From Bacteroidales bacterium Bact_23 (GTDB lineage: Bacteria > Bacteroidota > Bacteroidia > Bacteroidales > Lentimicrobiaceae), in contig LUZO01000129.1 in assembly GCA_001603685.1 (NCBI GenBank), forward strand, positions 1 to 24,494: a stretch of DNA of 24,494 nucleotides, in the 5' to 3' direction. The first letter of the stretch is position 1; every line of letters starts with the position of its first letter. Below the pieces are notes generated by a model. It did not search any database, was not told the origin of the DNA, and was given only the letters and a program-made list of their open reading frames with translations. Made by a program: the position numbers and the translations under genes. Shown piece by piece: positions 8,747 through 16,502 of the stretch.

Positions 8747-8754
8747 CAAAAATA
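8747..8754 (-). promoter_or_regulatory. Candidate -7 promoter box for the C25 peptidase gene
   Basis: On the - strand this reads TATTTTTG, matching the Bacteroidota -7 consensus TAnnTTTG. It would place transcription start near 8740, about 80 bases before the ATG at 8658. No -33 TTTG is found 19-21 bases upstream, so support is partial. The site overlaps the extended upstream frame, which favours the shorter gene start. Confidence 0.42.
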
Positions 8755-8798
8755 CACAATAATATATACGCTGTTAGGAAATCGTAATTTTTAAAATA

Positions 8799-8817
8799 AT
8801 TTAAAATGATTTTAAAT
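8799..8817. repeat. AT-rich palindrome upstream of the C25 promoter box
   Basis: ATTTAAAAT and ATTTTAAAT flank a single G, giving two perfect 9-bp arms centred at 8808. It sits about 45 bp upstream of the candidate -7 box and could be an operator, but AT-only palindromes are common by chance in AT-rich spacers. Confidence 0.35.
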
Positions 8818-8959
8818 AAGGCTTCCGGCCTATAAATGAGCATTTAACACAAAACACCCGGTTCAGCCGGAAAATGCGGCGGATTCAGGAATGAAGATGT
8901 TTAATCCGGAATAACTTTGAAATTGGGGAGTACACATTGAACATGCAGAACAGCCGATT

Positions 8960-9739
8960 TCAAACTGCAACGGCCTGAAATTCAAAGATCCGTTCACCTG
9001 CAATTTTTCCGGTACCGGGTTCAAATACGCGCTCGGTAAAAACAATCTCTCCATGCCGGTTTATCAGCAACAGGGTAGAGCATCGGGTTCCATAACCGTT
9101 TGAAGTGATAAACGCCGGCGAAACGGCCCGCTCCAGCTCAATGGGCAGGCCCGTTTCGGGTAATTGCCGGTCTTCGGCTTTTGTTTCATCGGCCAGTATT
9201 TCGAAAAGGTGCGACGGATTCAGATTATTTCCGCTTACAGCTGAACCCAGCTCCTTTTTTACCATCTCCACTTTTGGCCAGGGAGTGTTCATCAGAGCAT
9301 TGCTCAGCCCGTGAATTCCCGGCTGAAGTACCGTGATGCGGTCCGTTACATTTGAGTAGTGCAGCAACTCATGGCTGTCGCTGATCAGCAGGTTGAAGTC
9401 GTTGAATTCCTGAGCATTATCCCTTACTTTGTTCAGATACACCCTTCCGCTGATATCCTGTTTCAGGAAGTTGAGCGCCAGGTCGCCGCGCGAAGGCGGA
9501 TCCTTTTTGAGCCGGCTCAGGTCGCGGTAGTTGGTGAGTGCCGACCACCTGCCCGATTTGTCAACCCCCATCCAGGTTCCTCCTGCCGACAGATCTTTCC
9601 CGGCCAGAATTTCCGGATAACCCTCCTCTTCCCAGAAACGGGCCTCACGGGCGGGCCGGTTGTAAAATTCGTCGCGGTTGGCAATCAGAATCAGCGGATA
9701 TTCGGGATGTACCTTATAGGCAAATGAGATCAGACACAT
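8960..9739 (-). CDS. NRDE family protein (TANGO2-like)
   Basis: This 259-residue protein matches the NRDE/TANGO2 family (Pfam TANGO2) along its whole length. It starts MCLISFA with the conserved second-position Cys, has the family signature ANRDEFYNRPA (residues 20-30), the AGGTWMGVD segment (about 52-60) and the C-terminal NGYGTRCST motif (about 214-222). The fold is predicted to resemble N-terminal nucleophile hydrolases, with Cys2 as possible nucleophile. Eukaryotic TANGO2 has been linked to heme handling and lipid or acyl-CoA balance; the bacterial role is not established. There is no signal peptide, so it is cytoplasmic. The start at 9739 keeps the family's MC beginning. It is divergent from the SLOG-like gene across a 132-bp gap. 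Confidence 0.92.
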   Translation of the reverse strand: MCLISFAYKVHPEYPLILIANRDEFYNRPAREARFWEEEGYPEILAGKDLSAGGTWMGVDKSGRWSALTNYRDLSRLKKDPPSRGDLALNFLKQDISGRVYLNKVRDNAQEFNDFNLLISDSHELLHYSNVTDRITVLQPGIHGLSNALMNTPWPKVEMVKKELGSAVSGNNLNPSHLFEILADETKAEDRQLPETGLPIELERAVSPAFITSNGYGTRCSTLLLINRHGEIVFTERVFEPGTGKIAGERIFEFQAVAV

Positions 9740-9790
9740 GGAAACAAAAGTTAAATGAACCAGTTGATGGTATAATAACCGTTATTTTAG

Positions 9791-9798
9791 TAAATTTG
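9791..9798 (+). promoter_or_regulatory. Candidate -7 promoter box for the SLOG-like gene
   Basis: TAAATTTG matches the Bacteroidota -7 consensus TAnnTTTG. The nearest upstream TTG (9764-9766) is 24 bases away, longer than the usual 19-21, so the -33 element is doubtful. Transcription would start near 9805, ahead of both possible starts of the downstream gene. Confidence 0.42.
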
Positions 9799-9871
9799 TT
9801 TTCTGACAGATGATTGTAGCTCCCGGAGGAGCCATTTGCGGCCGGATTTCCCTGACAAAACGCATGAAGTA

Positions 9872-10465
9872 ATGACCCTGAATGAATTTATTGAAAACAT
9901 TGACAAGCCCGGCAATTTCATCCTGCTTGAAGGCAAACGGGAGGTAGCAGGATGCGACATGGAGAAGCTGATTGCCCTGGGGAGGCTGCTTGCCTCAAAA
10001 ACTAAAGAAGTAATTTTCAGAAGCGGCAATGCCGACGGCTCCGACCAGCTGTTCAGCGATGGGGTGGCCTCGGTGGATAAGTCGAGGCTGCAGGTGATTG
10101 TCCCCTATTCCGGCCACAGGAAAAAGAACAACAAGGATTACGCAACCTATTCGCTCGACGAGATCAGCCTGCTGGAGGAACCCGAAGTGGTACTTCAGAC
10201 CAAAAGCCATCAGATCGGCGAACGGTTTCTCGACTCCTACCTCGCCGGCGAAAACAACCGCTTTACCCGGAAAGTGGCCTATATCGCCCGCGATACCGTA
10301 AAGGTCATCGGCACCTCCGAAATTCCGCCGGTCGTTTTCGGCATCTTTTACGATGACCTGAAAAAGCCCCGTAGCGGAGGCACCGGCCATACCATGAATG
10401 TTTGCCTGATGAACGACATCCCCTTTGCAGACCAAACGGAATGGTTCAAATGGCTTGAGGAATAA
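9872..10465 (+). CDS. Conserved hypothetical SLOG-like (Rossmann-fold) protein
   Basis: From ATG at 9872 this is a 197-residue soluble protein without signal peptide or membrane segment. Its layout recalls SLOG-superfamily proteins (LOG, DprA, YspA/DUF2493): a beta-strand then FRSGNADGSDQLF (about 46-58), like the HGGARGAD-type nucleotide-binding loop, and later SGGTGHTMNVCLMNDIPF (about 169-186), like the glycine-rich GT-T loop followed by the 'gKP' strand. This assignment is by motif shape only. An in-frame TTG at 9836 follows a good GGAGGA (9825-9830) at 5-base spacing and would add 12 residues; ATG is preferred because the protein then begins at its first predicted helix. It is the only + strand gene between 1132 and 24187. 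It converges with the second C25 gene, whose terminator U-tract overlaps its stop codon. Substrate and role are unknown. Confidence 0.8.
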   Translation: MTLNEFIENIDKPGNFILLEGKREVAGCDMEKLIALGRLLASKTKEVIFRSGNADGSDQLFSDGVASVDKSRLQVIVPYSGHRKKNNKDYATYSLDEISLLEEPEVVLQTKSHQIGERFLDSYLAGENNRFTRKVAYIARDTVKVIGTSEIPPVVFGIFYDDLKKPRSGGTGHTMNVCLMNDIPFADQTEWFKWLEE

Positions 10466-10507
10466 AAAAAGCCCTGAACTGCACCTGTTTCAATGCAACT
10501 CAGGGCT
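10463..10507 (-). terminator. Terminator of the second C25 peptidase gene, overlapping the SLOG-like gene's stop
   Basis: AGCCCTGA (10470-10477) pairs with TCAGGGCT (10500-10507); after a 2x2 internal loop, TGCA (10480-10483) pairs with TGCA (10494-10497). On the - strand the hairpin is followed by a run of seven T (complement of 10464-10470), which reaches into the TAA of the + strand gene. No U-tract follows on the + strand. Confidence 0.8.
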
Positions 10508-10522
10508 CCGGTATCAGATAAT

Positions 10523-13500
10523 TTACCTGACGATCAGCTTTTTAACCTGAGTGCCCTGAGCGCTCTGTAATCTGAGCAGATATGCTCCCGCTTTCAGGCC
10601 GCTGAGGCTGATTTCGTATTCGTATCCGGGCTGCAATCCGCTTCCCGACTTGATCACCCTTCCGGCCAGATCGCACAACGACCAGGTGGCGCTTCCCGTG
10701 AAGGCACTGCCGGTGCTGAAACGGACACTGCCCTGCGCCGGATTGGGATACAGAGCCATACCTGTTCCGGGGAGTTCCGTATTATCCGTTCCTACCCCGA
10801 CACTTACCGGCGGGAAGACGATGTAGTCGATCCATGCGGCATCATCACCGGCCGAAACATACACATCCTTGATGTAAGTCCACCTGAATTCCTTAGTGCC
10901 GGCGGTTACCGGGAATGAAACCCTGATCCAGTCCTGCTCGCCCGACCATTCGCCAACCTTCTGATTGTTGATGTAGAAACGCAGAAAATCGTAACCCGAT
11001 TCCGATGAAACCTTCAGATAGAACGAAATTTCCCCATCGGCAATTACCTCATAATTGACATAGAGTTCCGATTTCTGGCTGTTTCCGATCAGTCCCGAGC
11101 GAGCGCTGTACTCCTTCTGATAAACATTGGTCTGAGTAATCTCCCAGCCGAGGTTTCCGCCCTGATGCCAGGGATGGGCGCTGAAGTCGCCCGTTTCAAA
11201 ATCTTCCATCACCTGCCCTGCCACATAGCTGTATTCGCGCTGAACGACAATCTCGGGCGGAGTGTTTTTGGTAAGCGTAAGCAGGAAGGTTACTTCGGTT
11301 CCGACCGGTGTATTTGCCGCTGCCGTGATGTTCTCAAAAGCAAGTTCCACTTCCGATTCCGCGGCAACGGTTACCGGCCCTGCCAGGCTCTGAGGAATGG
11401 TAATGTAACCACTGTTGCAGGTCAGCGACGCCGAAACCGGATAACTGAGGCTGTGGCCGGTATTTTTTACCGGAATATTCAGGGTAAATGTCTCTCCCGG
11501 ATCGGGGTTGCCGTTGTCCTGGTCAATTACCTCAGCCTCTCCGGCTCCGATAACGGGAGCCAGCGCCTTGATCTGGAAGATGGACTGCCATGAGTCTCCT
11601 GCCTGTGCGGTCAGCGTAAACTCAATGATGTAATTATCAGGCACATCACTGCTGAGGCTTACCGTAAAGGCATCCTCCACAAACGACTGGCTACCCGCAG
11701 GTATATTGCCGAAGTTGGCTGAATTGTCCACGATGGTAACATACGGATCGTAAGTGCTCAGGGTAGCGGTAACATTCTGGGCATTATCGAGGCCGATGTT
11801 CTGAAGTGCAACATTCAGGGTGAATGTCTCACCGTAGTCGGGCTGCCCGTTGTTGTTACCCTGGCTGTCGTTGATGGTATGCGAAGCGTAGATAACATAG
11901 GGAGCATTGCCGGTAAGGATGCTGATGGGATAGTACACCGGCAGGCAACTGTATCCCGAAATCACCAGTTGTGCGGTTCCCGGCGAAGTAATCAGCGGAT
12001 CAATTACTATGATTGCCTGTCCGGCAGCGTTGGTGGTGCCGGTTCCGTAAAGGATTCCGTTCATAAGCAGGGCGGCGGTCAGGCCTTTCGCACCCTTTCC
12101 TCCCGAAGTTACCGTAATCTCAAACTGTGGGGTTCCGGCGGTAAGTGAAGCCGGATACTGGGTGTTGATTGCCAGCGGTTCGTCGGGCCAGATTCCCATC
12201 ACCGGATCGCCGAGTACATTGCAGTCGTAGAAGCACCAGCGCAAGGCGCCCTCTTCCCACTGCCCCGGCGCATTCACCCAGGGTGCCGTGGCGGCTTTCG
12301 ATGCGGAATGAGCCATTCCGATCATATGGAGGCTGTCGGTGAAAAGGGCATTCACAAACTCGCGGTGCAGGTGCTGCGACGGCCCTTCACTCTGCCCCTC
12401 GTTAAACCATCCGTAACGCGAATTTCCCACAAAAGCGGCAGCGAAGTTGTCAATTCCAACCATCTTTTCGGCAATGCAGTCGTTCATATCGAAAGCGCCG
12501 CAGATACAGCCATGCGTGTAGATGATGGGGAAGTTGTGGGTGATGCCGTTCACCCCGCTGAAGTTGGAGTTCACGATATCCCAGGAATAGAGTTTCATCA
12601 CATACGAGTCGTTGGCATGCCCCACATGGTGGATGAAATTCCTGCCGGCGTTGATGGTGTTCATCAGGGTTGACGGGCTCCAGGTAGCATTTTCATCATA
12701 CAGCCGTACGATGTTGTGTGTTTCCGGGATTCCGGAGGTGGTATAGCCGTTGTCATCGTGCGTTCCGATAAGCAGTTCCAGATAGTCGGAGCCCCAGGTG
12801 TCGGGGTTGTAGTAGAGGTTTTCACCTGCCATCAGCGGATTGCGGAGTTCGCCCGGAACCGGCTCATTCTGATACCTGGTGGTCTTATTGATCATGGCGG
12901 CCAGCTCGCTGGAGTTGCTGAACGACATACGGCCTACCGATATCTCGGGCAGCAGGTCATCCTCACCGATTTCACCCCACAGCGAATTGCCGTTGGTGTT
13001 CCAGTTGCCATCGAGGGCCGAATAGTAGAGGTCGGCCGGAATATTGTTGTCTTCATACACCGACGACGACTGCACATGGCAGTAGAATCCGCGGTGAGGC
13101 ACATGTTCCACATCACCGCCAAGCACCACATGCTCAATGCCATGCTGCTGATACTCCTGGATGATGTAGTTCCTGATCTTTTCCGGAAGGTCAATCCCAC
13201 TCATCGATGACTGGATATCTTCAACAGTGGCGATCTGGGTTTTCAATCCGCGGGGGAGGTATAACTGCTTCAGCGCCTCCATGGGAGTAACGAAAGAGGC
13301 GCGGGTAATGACCAGAATCTGATAATCGGCGGCACCGGCGCGTTTCGTGGGATAGGCGACGGCAGCCTCCGGATTCTGTGCATGCTGCTTTATGCTGTTT
13401 ATCTTAGCTGCCGAAGAGGTAAGATTTGCCAGCGCCTCGGCTCCGCGGGTCGTTGCGCGGGTCTTAACCCTGACAACCGCCTTTTTGTAGTAGCTGAGTT

Positions 13501-13966
13501 CACCGGTTGCCGGAATATATTTTACCGGAGTAAAAACCGTTTGGGCAAGCCCGAATCCGTTCATGTAGTAAGTACTCAGGTTTCCGTTTGCCTCTGCAGG
13601 ATAGGGATTCTGCGAACGGTAAACCGCTTCGTTTACTACGGTTACCGGCAGTCCCGGTTCGGAAATTGGCCGCGAATATTGTGCCGGTGCAAGGGTAAAG
13701 GTGCCTGATAACGGAGTTTCGTCGAAAAACTCCACATCAACCGAAGTCGCTTCGTGGCCGGGAGGAACCATTAGGCTCACGGCACGGTATGGCAGGAGCG
13801 GTTCGCCCGGGCTGCCGTGAAGCTGGGTGTTGCTGAAACGAATCAGCTGGTGCTGCCCTTCAATCTCAATGGCAGGGTCAGAAAAGTAAAAGGTGTGTTC
13901 AAGCGTCTGAGAAAACAGAAATCCTCCGGTAAAGAGGAAAAGAAGCAGAAGCAGTTGTTTTTTCAT
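10523..13966 (-). CDS. C25 family (gingipain-type) cysteine peptidase with T9SS sorting domain
   Basis: The product is a 1147-residue secreted endopeptidase. It starts with a classical signal peptide (MKKQLLLLLFLF..., cleavage after about residue 20). A C25 propeptide spans about 22-205 and the catalytic domain about 210-595. The domain has His450 in HHVGHAND and Cys487 in YTHGCICGAFD, followed by NDCIAEKM, and the family's NVLGDPVM motif at about 583-590. Downstream are Ig-like and CARDB-like modules (about 600-915), a jelly-roll domain similar in outline to the cleaved-adhesin domains of gingipains (about 920-1052) and a T9SS type A domain (about 1070-1147; YPNPAQGSV start, KKLIVR end). The domain tail differs from the other C25 protein in this window, so they are not a recent duplication. 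The gene begins 61 bp after the M14 carboxypeptidase gene with no hairpin between, so co-transcription is likely. Peptide-bond specificity is unknown. Confidence 0.93.
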   Translation of the reverse strand: MKKQLLLLLFLFTGGFLFSQTLEHTFYFSDPAIEIEGQHQLIRFSNTQLHGSPGEPLLPYRAVSLMVPPGHEATSVDVEFFDETPLSGTFTLAPAQYSRPISEPGLPVTVVNEAVYRSQNPYPAEANGNLSTYYMNGFGLAQTVFTPVKYIPATGELSYYKKAVVRVKTRATTRGAEALANLTSSAAKINSIKQHAQNPEAAVAYPTKRAGAADYQILVITRASFVTPMEALKQLYLPRGLKTQIATVEDIQSSMSGIDLPEKIRNYIIQEYQQHGIEHVVLGGDVEHVPHRGFYCHVQSSSVYEDNNIPADLYYSALDGNWNTNGNSLWGEIGEDDLLPEISVGRMSFSNSSELAAMINKTTRYQNEPVPGELRNPLMAGENLYYNPDTWGSDYLELLIGTHDDNGYTTSGIPETHNIVRLYDENATWSPSTLMNTINAGRNFIHHVGHANDSYVMKLYSWDIVNSNFSGVNGITHNFPIIYTHGCICGAFDMNDCIAEKMVGIDNFAAAFVGNSRYGWFNEGQSEGPSQHLHREFVNALFTDSLHMIGMAHSASKAATAPWVNAPGQWEEGALRWCFYDCNVLGDPVMGIWPDEPLAINTQYPASLTAGTPQFEITVTSGGKGAKGLTAALLMNGILYGTGTTNAAGQAIIVIDPLITSPGTAQLVISGYSCLPVYYPISILTGNAPYVIYASHTINDSQGNNNGQPDYGETFTLNVALQNIGLDNAQNVTATLSTYDPYVTIVDNSANFGNIPAGSQSFVEDAFTVSLSSDVPDNYIIEFTLTAQAGDSWQSIFQIKALAPVIGAGEAEVIDQDNGNPDPGETFTLNIPVKNTGHSLSYPVSASLTCNSGYITIPQSLAGPVTVAAESEVELAFENITAAANTPVGTEVTFLLTLTKNTPPEIVVQREYSYVAGQVMEDFETGDFSAHPWHQGGNLGWEITQTNVYQKEYSARSGLIGNSQKSELYVNYEVIADGEISFYLKVSSESGYDFLRFYINNQKVGEWSGEQDWIRVSFPVTAGTKEFRWTYIKDVYVSAGDDAAWIDYIVFPPVSVGVGTDNTELPGTGMALYPNPAQGSVRFSTGSAFTGSATWSLCDLAGRVIKSGSGLQPGYEYEISLSGLKAGAYLLRLQSAQGTQVKKLIVR

Positions 13967-14027
13967 AGTCGTAAATTAGTGCAGAATTAAAAAAGCATTT
14001 GGCGATATATTTTTTGTCAGTCGGGAA

Positions 14028-16307
14028 TCACCGGATAACCATCAGCTTCCGGCTCTGAATGACTCCGTTACTGAAATGAACATTCAGCAAATACATTCCG
14101 GGGGGCAGGCTGCTAAGATTCAGGAAGCAATTCATTGCAGTGCCGGTTTTCCGCTGAATCAGCACCCTTCCTGAAAGGTCGGTAAGGGTAATTCCGGCAT
14201 CGGTTACCGGTGTTCCAAACCGGATCTCAGCCTGATCTCCGGCCGGATTGGGGATAATCGTGAAAAGCGCCTCTTGTCTGATCAGGTTTACTTTTTCAAG
14301 GATTCTCAATTCGATGTTGTGGAAAGTGGTATCGCCCGGGGCAACAAAAACGGTGTCGCATCCGAACATGTACAGGGATGACGAAATTTCGGCGCAAATC
14401 TTAACAAATCCGGTGTCTGCTTTTATAACAAACGCCCCGTTTTCATCCGTATAAGCCGACCACTCGCCGGCATAAACAAGTGCACCGGCAAGCGGCCCGA
14501 GCGAATCCTCATAGGCCACGCCGCTGATCCAGCCCGTGGAATCAAGCGGCGGAATTCTGACAATCCCTTCAATGGCATCCAGGTCAAATCCGGCTTTTAT
14601 GATCTGCGATTGTCCGTCGCCGTCATCGGTTATTTTGAAATAGCGAGCTTCGGTTAACGGAGTTACGGCCAGATCGAAACCGGTGTTTCCAGTGCCCATG
14701 CCCAGCAAACTCCACGGACCGTCCATGGTTGGGCCGGCATAAAACTGATATCCCTCGGGCCCCGGGTCATTCTCATGAACGATAACATCAATACCCTCCC
14801 CGTCAGCTACCGGCGTTCCCATATCGAAAACCGCCCATCCAAAACGGCCGATGGAATACTGAATGCTGTCGGGAGGCCCGAGTGCCGCATGGGTAATTCC
14901 CGGATCGTTATAATTGTTGTTGGGAATGCGGCAACTGATCAGGCGAACAGCATATTGCGACGGTTCTGGCTGAAGCGGTATTTCAAGCTCCGTCAGCTCC
15001 TTTGAATTTACCGTAACATCCTCAATAACCTGAGTTTTATAGCCGTTGGCCACCACTTTCACGCTGTATTTCCCGGGAATCAGGAATTTGTGAAAATCGC
15101 CCCGCGAGGCATTGGTCACAACCGGATAGAAGTTATTCACAAAAACGGTAGCTACCACCGGGTCACCCGTTACCGCATCGGTAACAATTCCCTTGATGCC
15201 GTATCCGGCATATTCGACCATGGTGAGCATGGCGGGCTTGTTTTTCAGATAAATGGGTACAATCTGAGCGGCGGGCGGCTGTTTGCTCATGGACAGTTCA
15301 ACCGACCAGCTGATTGCGCCGGTTGCACCGTAGCCAAAATCCTTGGTGCTTCCGTTGATGGCATACATGCCGCTATAGCCCTGACCGTAGGGGATATTCG
15401 GATAGCCTGAGGTGCTTGCATAAAGGCCTGCCAGGAAGTTGTGCTGCGCATGGTCGGGCGTGGGTGCTGCCCGGTAACTCCACGGAAAGCTGATGAATTC
15501 GGTGCCGCTGTGGTAGCTGCAATGAATTACTATCTGGTTGTCGGTGAGCGCCTTACGGAGCGCTTTTGACTCCGGCTGCGAAAATACCGCGGGGCTGTTC
15601 CCCTCCCCGTTCCACATGAAGCCGCAATCGCGGTTCACATCAACTCCGGCGTTGTTGTAGCGTGTCATATATTTCCTGCCGTACGGATTCAGGCAGTAGA
15701 TAATCCAGATTTCACGGGTGTTGACAAGTTCGGTGATGTAGGGGTCAACATTGTACTGCAGGCAGAGGTCGCGGGCAAATCGTATCATATTCTCGGAGCC
15801 GCCAACCTCATCGCCGTGAATGCCACCATCGAAAAGGAGCTCCGGCTCATCTTCATCTTCGGCTGAGTTGTCGCTGATTTTCAAGGCATAAATCACATCG
15901 AGGCCTGAACCAATGCCCAGGCTATGAAGCGTGCATATTTCCGGGAAATTGGCGGCCAGGCTGTCGGCAATCTCATTGAGCTGTGCTACGGTATAATAGC
16001 CGCCCGGAACGCCATCGGTTCCGAATGATGCCGACCAGGCATTCAGGTCGCCGATTTCGGTTTCAGTTTTTATGCCAAAGGTCTTTACCAAAGTCAGCTC
16101 ATCAGGAGTGAGGTAGCAGCGCAGGAAACCATCCGCAATATCGGCATTCAGCCCCAGCCCGCTGATATATCCAAACTGTTCAGGAGTTTCCGCAAAAACC
16201 TTAACCTGCATCTCACCGCTACGCCAGGGCTGCTGGCCATAGCCTGAAACACTCAGAACCAGAAAAAGGAAAAGGTAAATCCAATTCGTAAAAAACGGGC
16301 GCCTCAT
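14028..16307 (-). CDS. M14 zinc carboxypeptidase with regulatory-like domains and T9SS sorting domain
   Basis: The product is a 759-residue secreted metallopeptidase expected to remove C-terminal residues from peptides. After the signal peptide (1-24, cleavage near GYGQQ) and a short propeptide-like region, the M14 domain spans about 102-365. Zinc ligands are H164 and E167 in GGIHGDEVGG and H266 in CSYHSGTE; N225/R226 in VDVNRDCG bind the substrate carboxylate and E337 in WSVELS is the catalytic base. The order matches the carboxypeptidase N/E subfamily. A carboxypeptidase regulatory-like domain follows (about 370-447), then a beta-rich domain (about 450-580), a second regulatory-like repeat (about 593-670) and a T9SS sorting domain (about 683-759; IPNPAGDQ start, RKLMVIR end). 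With the C25 gene 61 bp downstream it probably forms an operon, pairing an exopeptidase with an endopeptidase outside the cell. Confidence 0.94.
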   Translation of the reverse strand: MRRPFFTNWIYLFLFLVLSVSGYGQQPWRSGEMQVKVFAETPEQFGYISGLGLNADIADGFLRCYLTPDELTLVKTFGIKTETEIGDLNAWSASFGTDGVPGGYYTVAQLNEIADSLAANFPEICTLHSLGIGSGLDVIYALKISDNSAEDEDEPELLFDGGIHGDEVGGSENMIRFARDLCLQYNVDPYITELVNTREIWIIYCLNPYGRKYMTRYNNAGVDVNRDCGFMWNGEGNSPAVFSQPESKALRKALTDNQIVIHCSYHSGTEFISFPWSYRAAPTPDHAQHNFLAGLYASTSGYPNIPYGQGYSGMYAINGSTKDFGYGATGAISWSVELSMSKQPPAAQIVPIYLKNKPAMLTMVEYAGYGIKGIVTDAVTGDPVVATVFVNNFYPVVTNASRGDFHKFLIPGKYSVKVVANGYKTQVIEDVTVNSKELTELEIPLQPEPSQYAVRLISCRIPNNNYNDPGITHAALGPPDSIQYSIGRFGWAVFDMGTPVADGEGIDVIVHENDPGPEGYQFYAGPTMDGPWSLLGMGTGNTGFDLAVTPLTEARYFKITDDGDGQSQIIKAGFDLDAIEGIVRIPPLDSTGWISGVAYEDSLGPLAGALVYAGEWSAYTDENGAFVIKADTGFVKICAEISSSLYMFGCDTVFVAPGDTTFHNIELRILEKVNLIRQEALFTIIPNPAGDQAEIRFGTPVTDAGITLTDLSGRVLIQRKTGTAMNCFLNLSSLPPGMYLLNVHFSNGVIQSRKLMVIR

Positions 16308-16456
16308 AAAGCATTATTTTGACGATGTAAACCTATAAAAAAAATCAATCTGCAAAGGTTATTGTTCCAATTTTCACAAAATGCCCTAACCATCAGGCTG
16401 ACACCGGGTATGGGTCTGTCTGATTAAAATGAAAACCGGAAAATTCAGAAAAAAAA

Positions 16457-16479
16457 TCCCGGCAGCGAAACCACCGGGA
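16457..16479 (-). terminator. Terminator of the ROK-family gene
   Basis: TCCCGG (16457-16462) pairs with CCGGGA (16474-16479) around an 11-base loop. On the - strand it is followed by an A and then a run of T (complement of 16449-16455). It lies about 25 bases past the stop codon of the ROK-family gene. Confidence 0.7.
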
Positions 16480-16502
16480 CATCTTTTTCCGTTTCAGATT
16501 TT

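Larger units (their letters stand above)
8659..8959. other. Intergenic region between the NRDE gene and the C25 peptidase gene
   Basis: This 301-base gap is AT-rich around 8760-8820. It holds a -7 box for the C25 gene (8747-8754), an AT palindrome (8799-8817) and a weak AGGC/GCCT hairpin near 8819-8832 that might end the NRDE transcript. No RNA gene or convincing small protein is visible. Confidence 0.55.

Noticed and set aside
8659..8757. N-terminal extension of the C25 peptidase by 33 codons
   Set aside because: It would place a non-signal-like segment before a good signal peptide and overlaps the candidate promoter box at 8747-8754.
10523..13966. Possibility that the two C25 genes are a recent tandem duplication
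   Set aside because: Catalytic-site context (DHGLETGW versus HHVGHAND), length and C-terminal modules all differ, and two unrelated genes lie between them.
16308..16456. Promoter for the M14-C25 operon at a TAACCTTTG on the - strand
   Set aside because: The spacing between TA and TTTG is three bases instead of two and no clear -33 box accompanies it, so it was not called.
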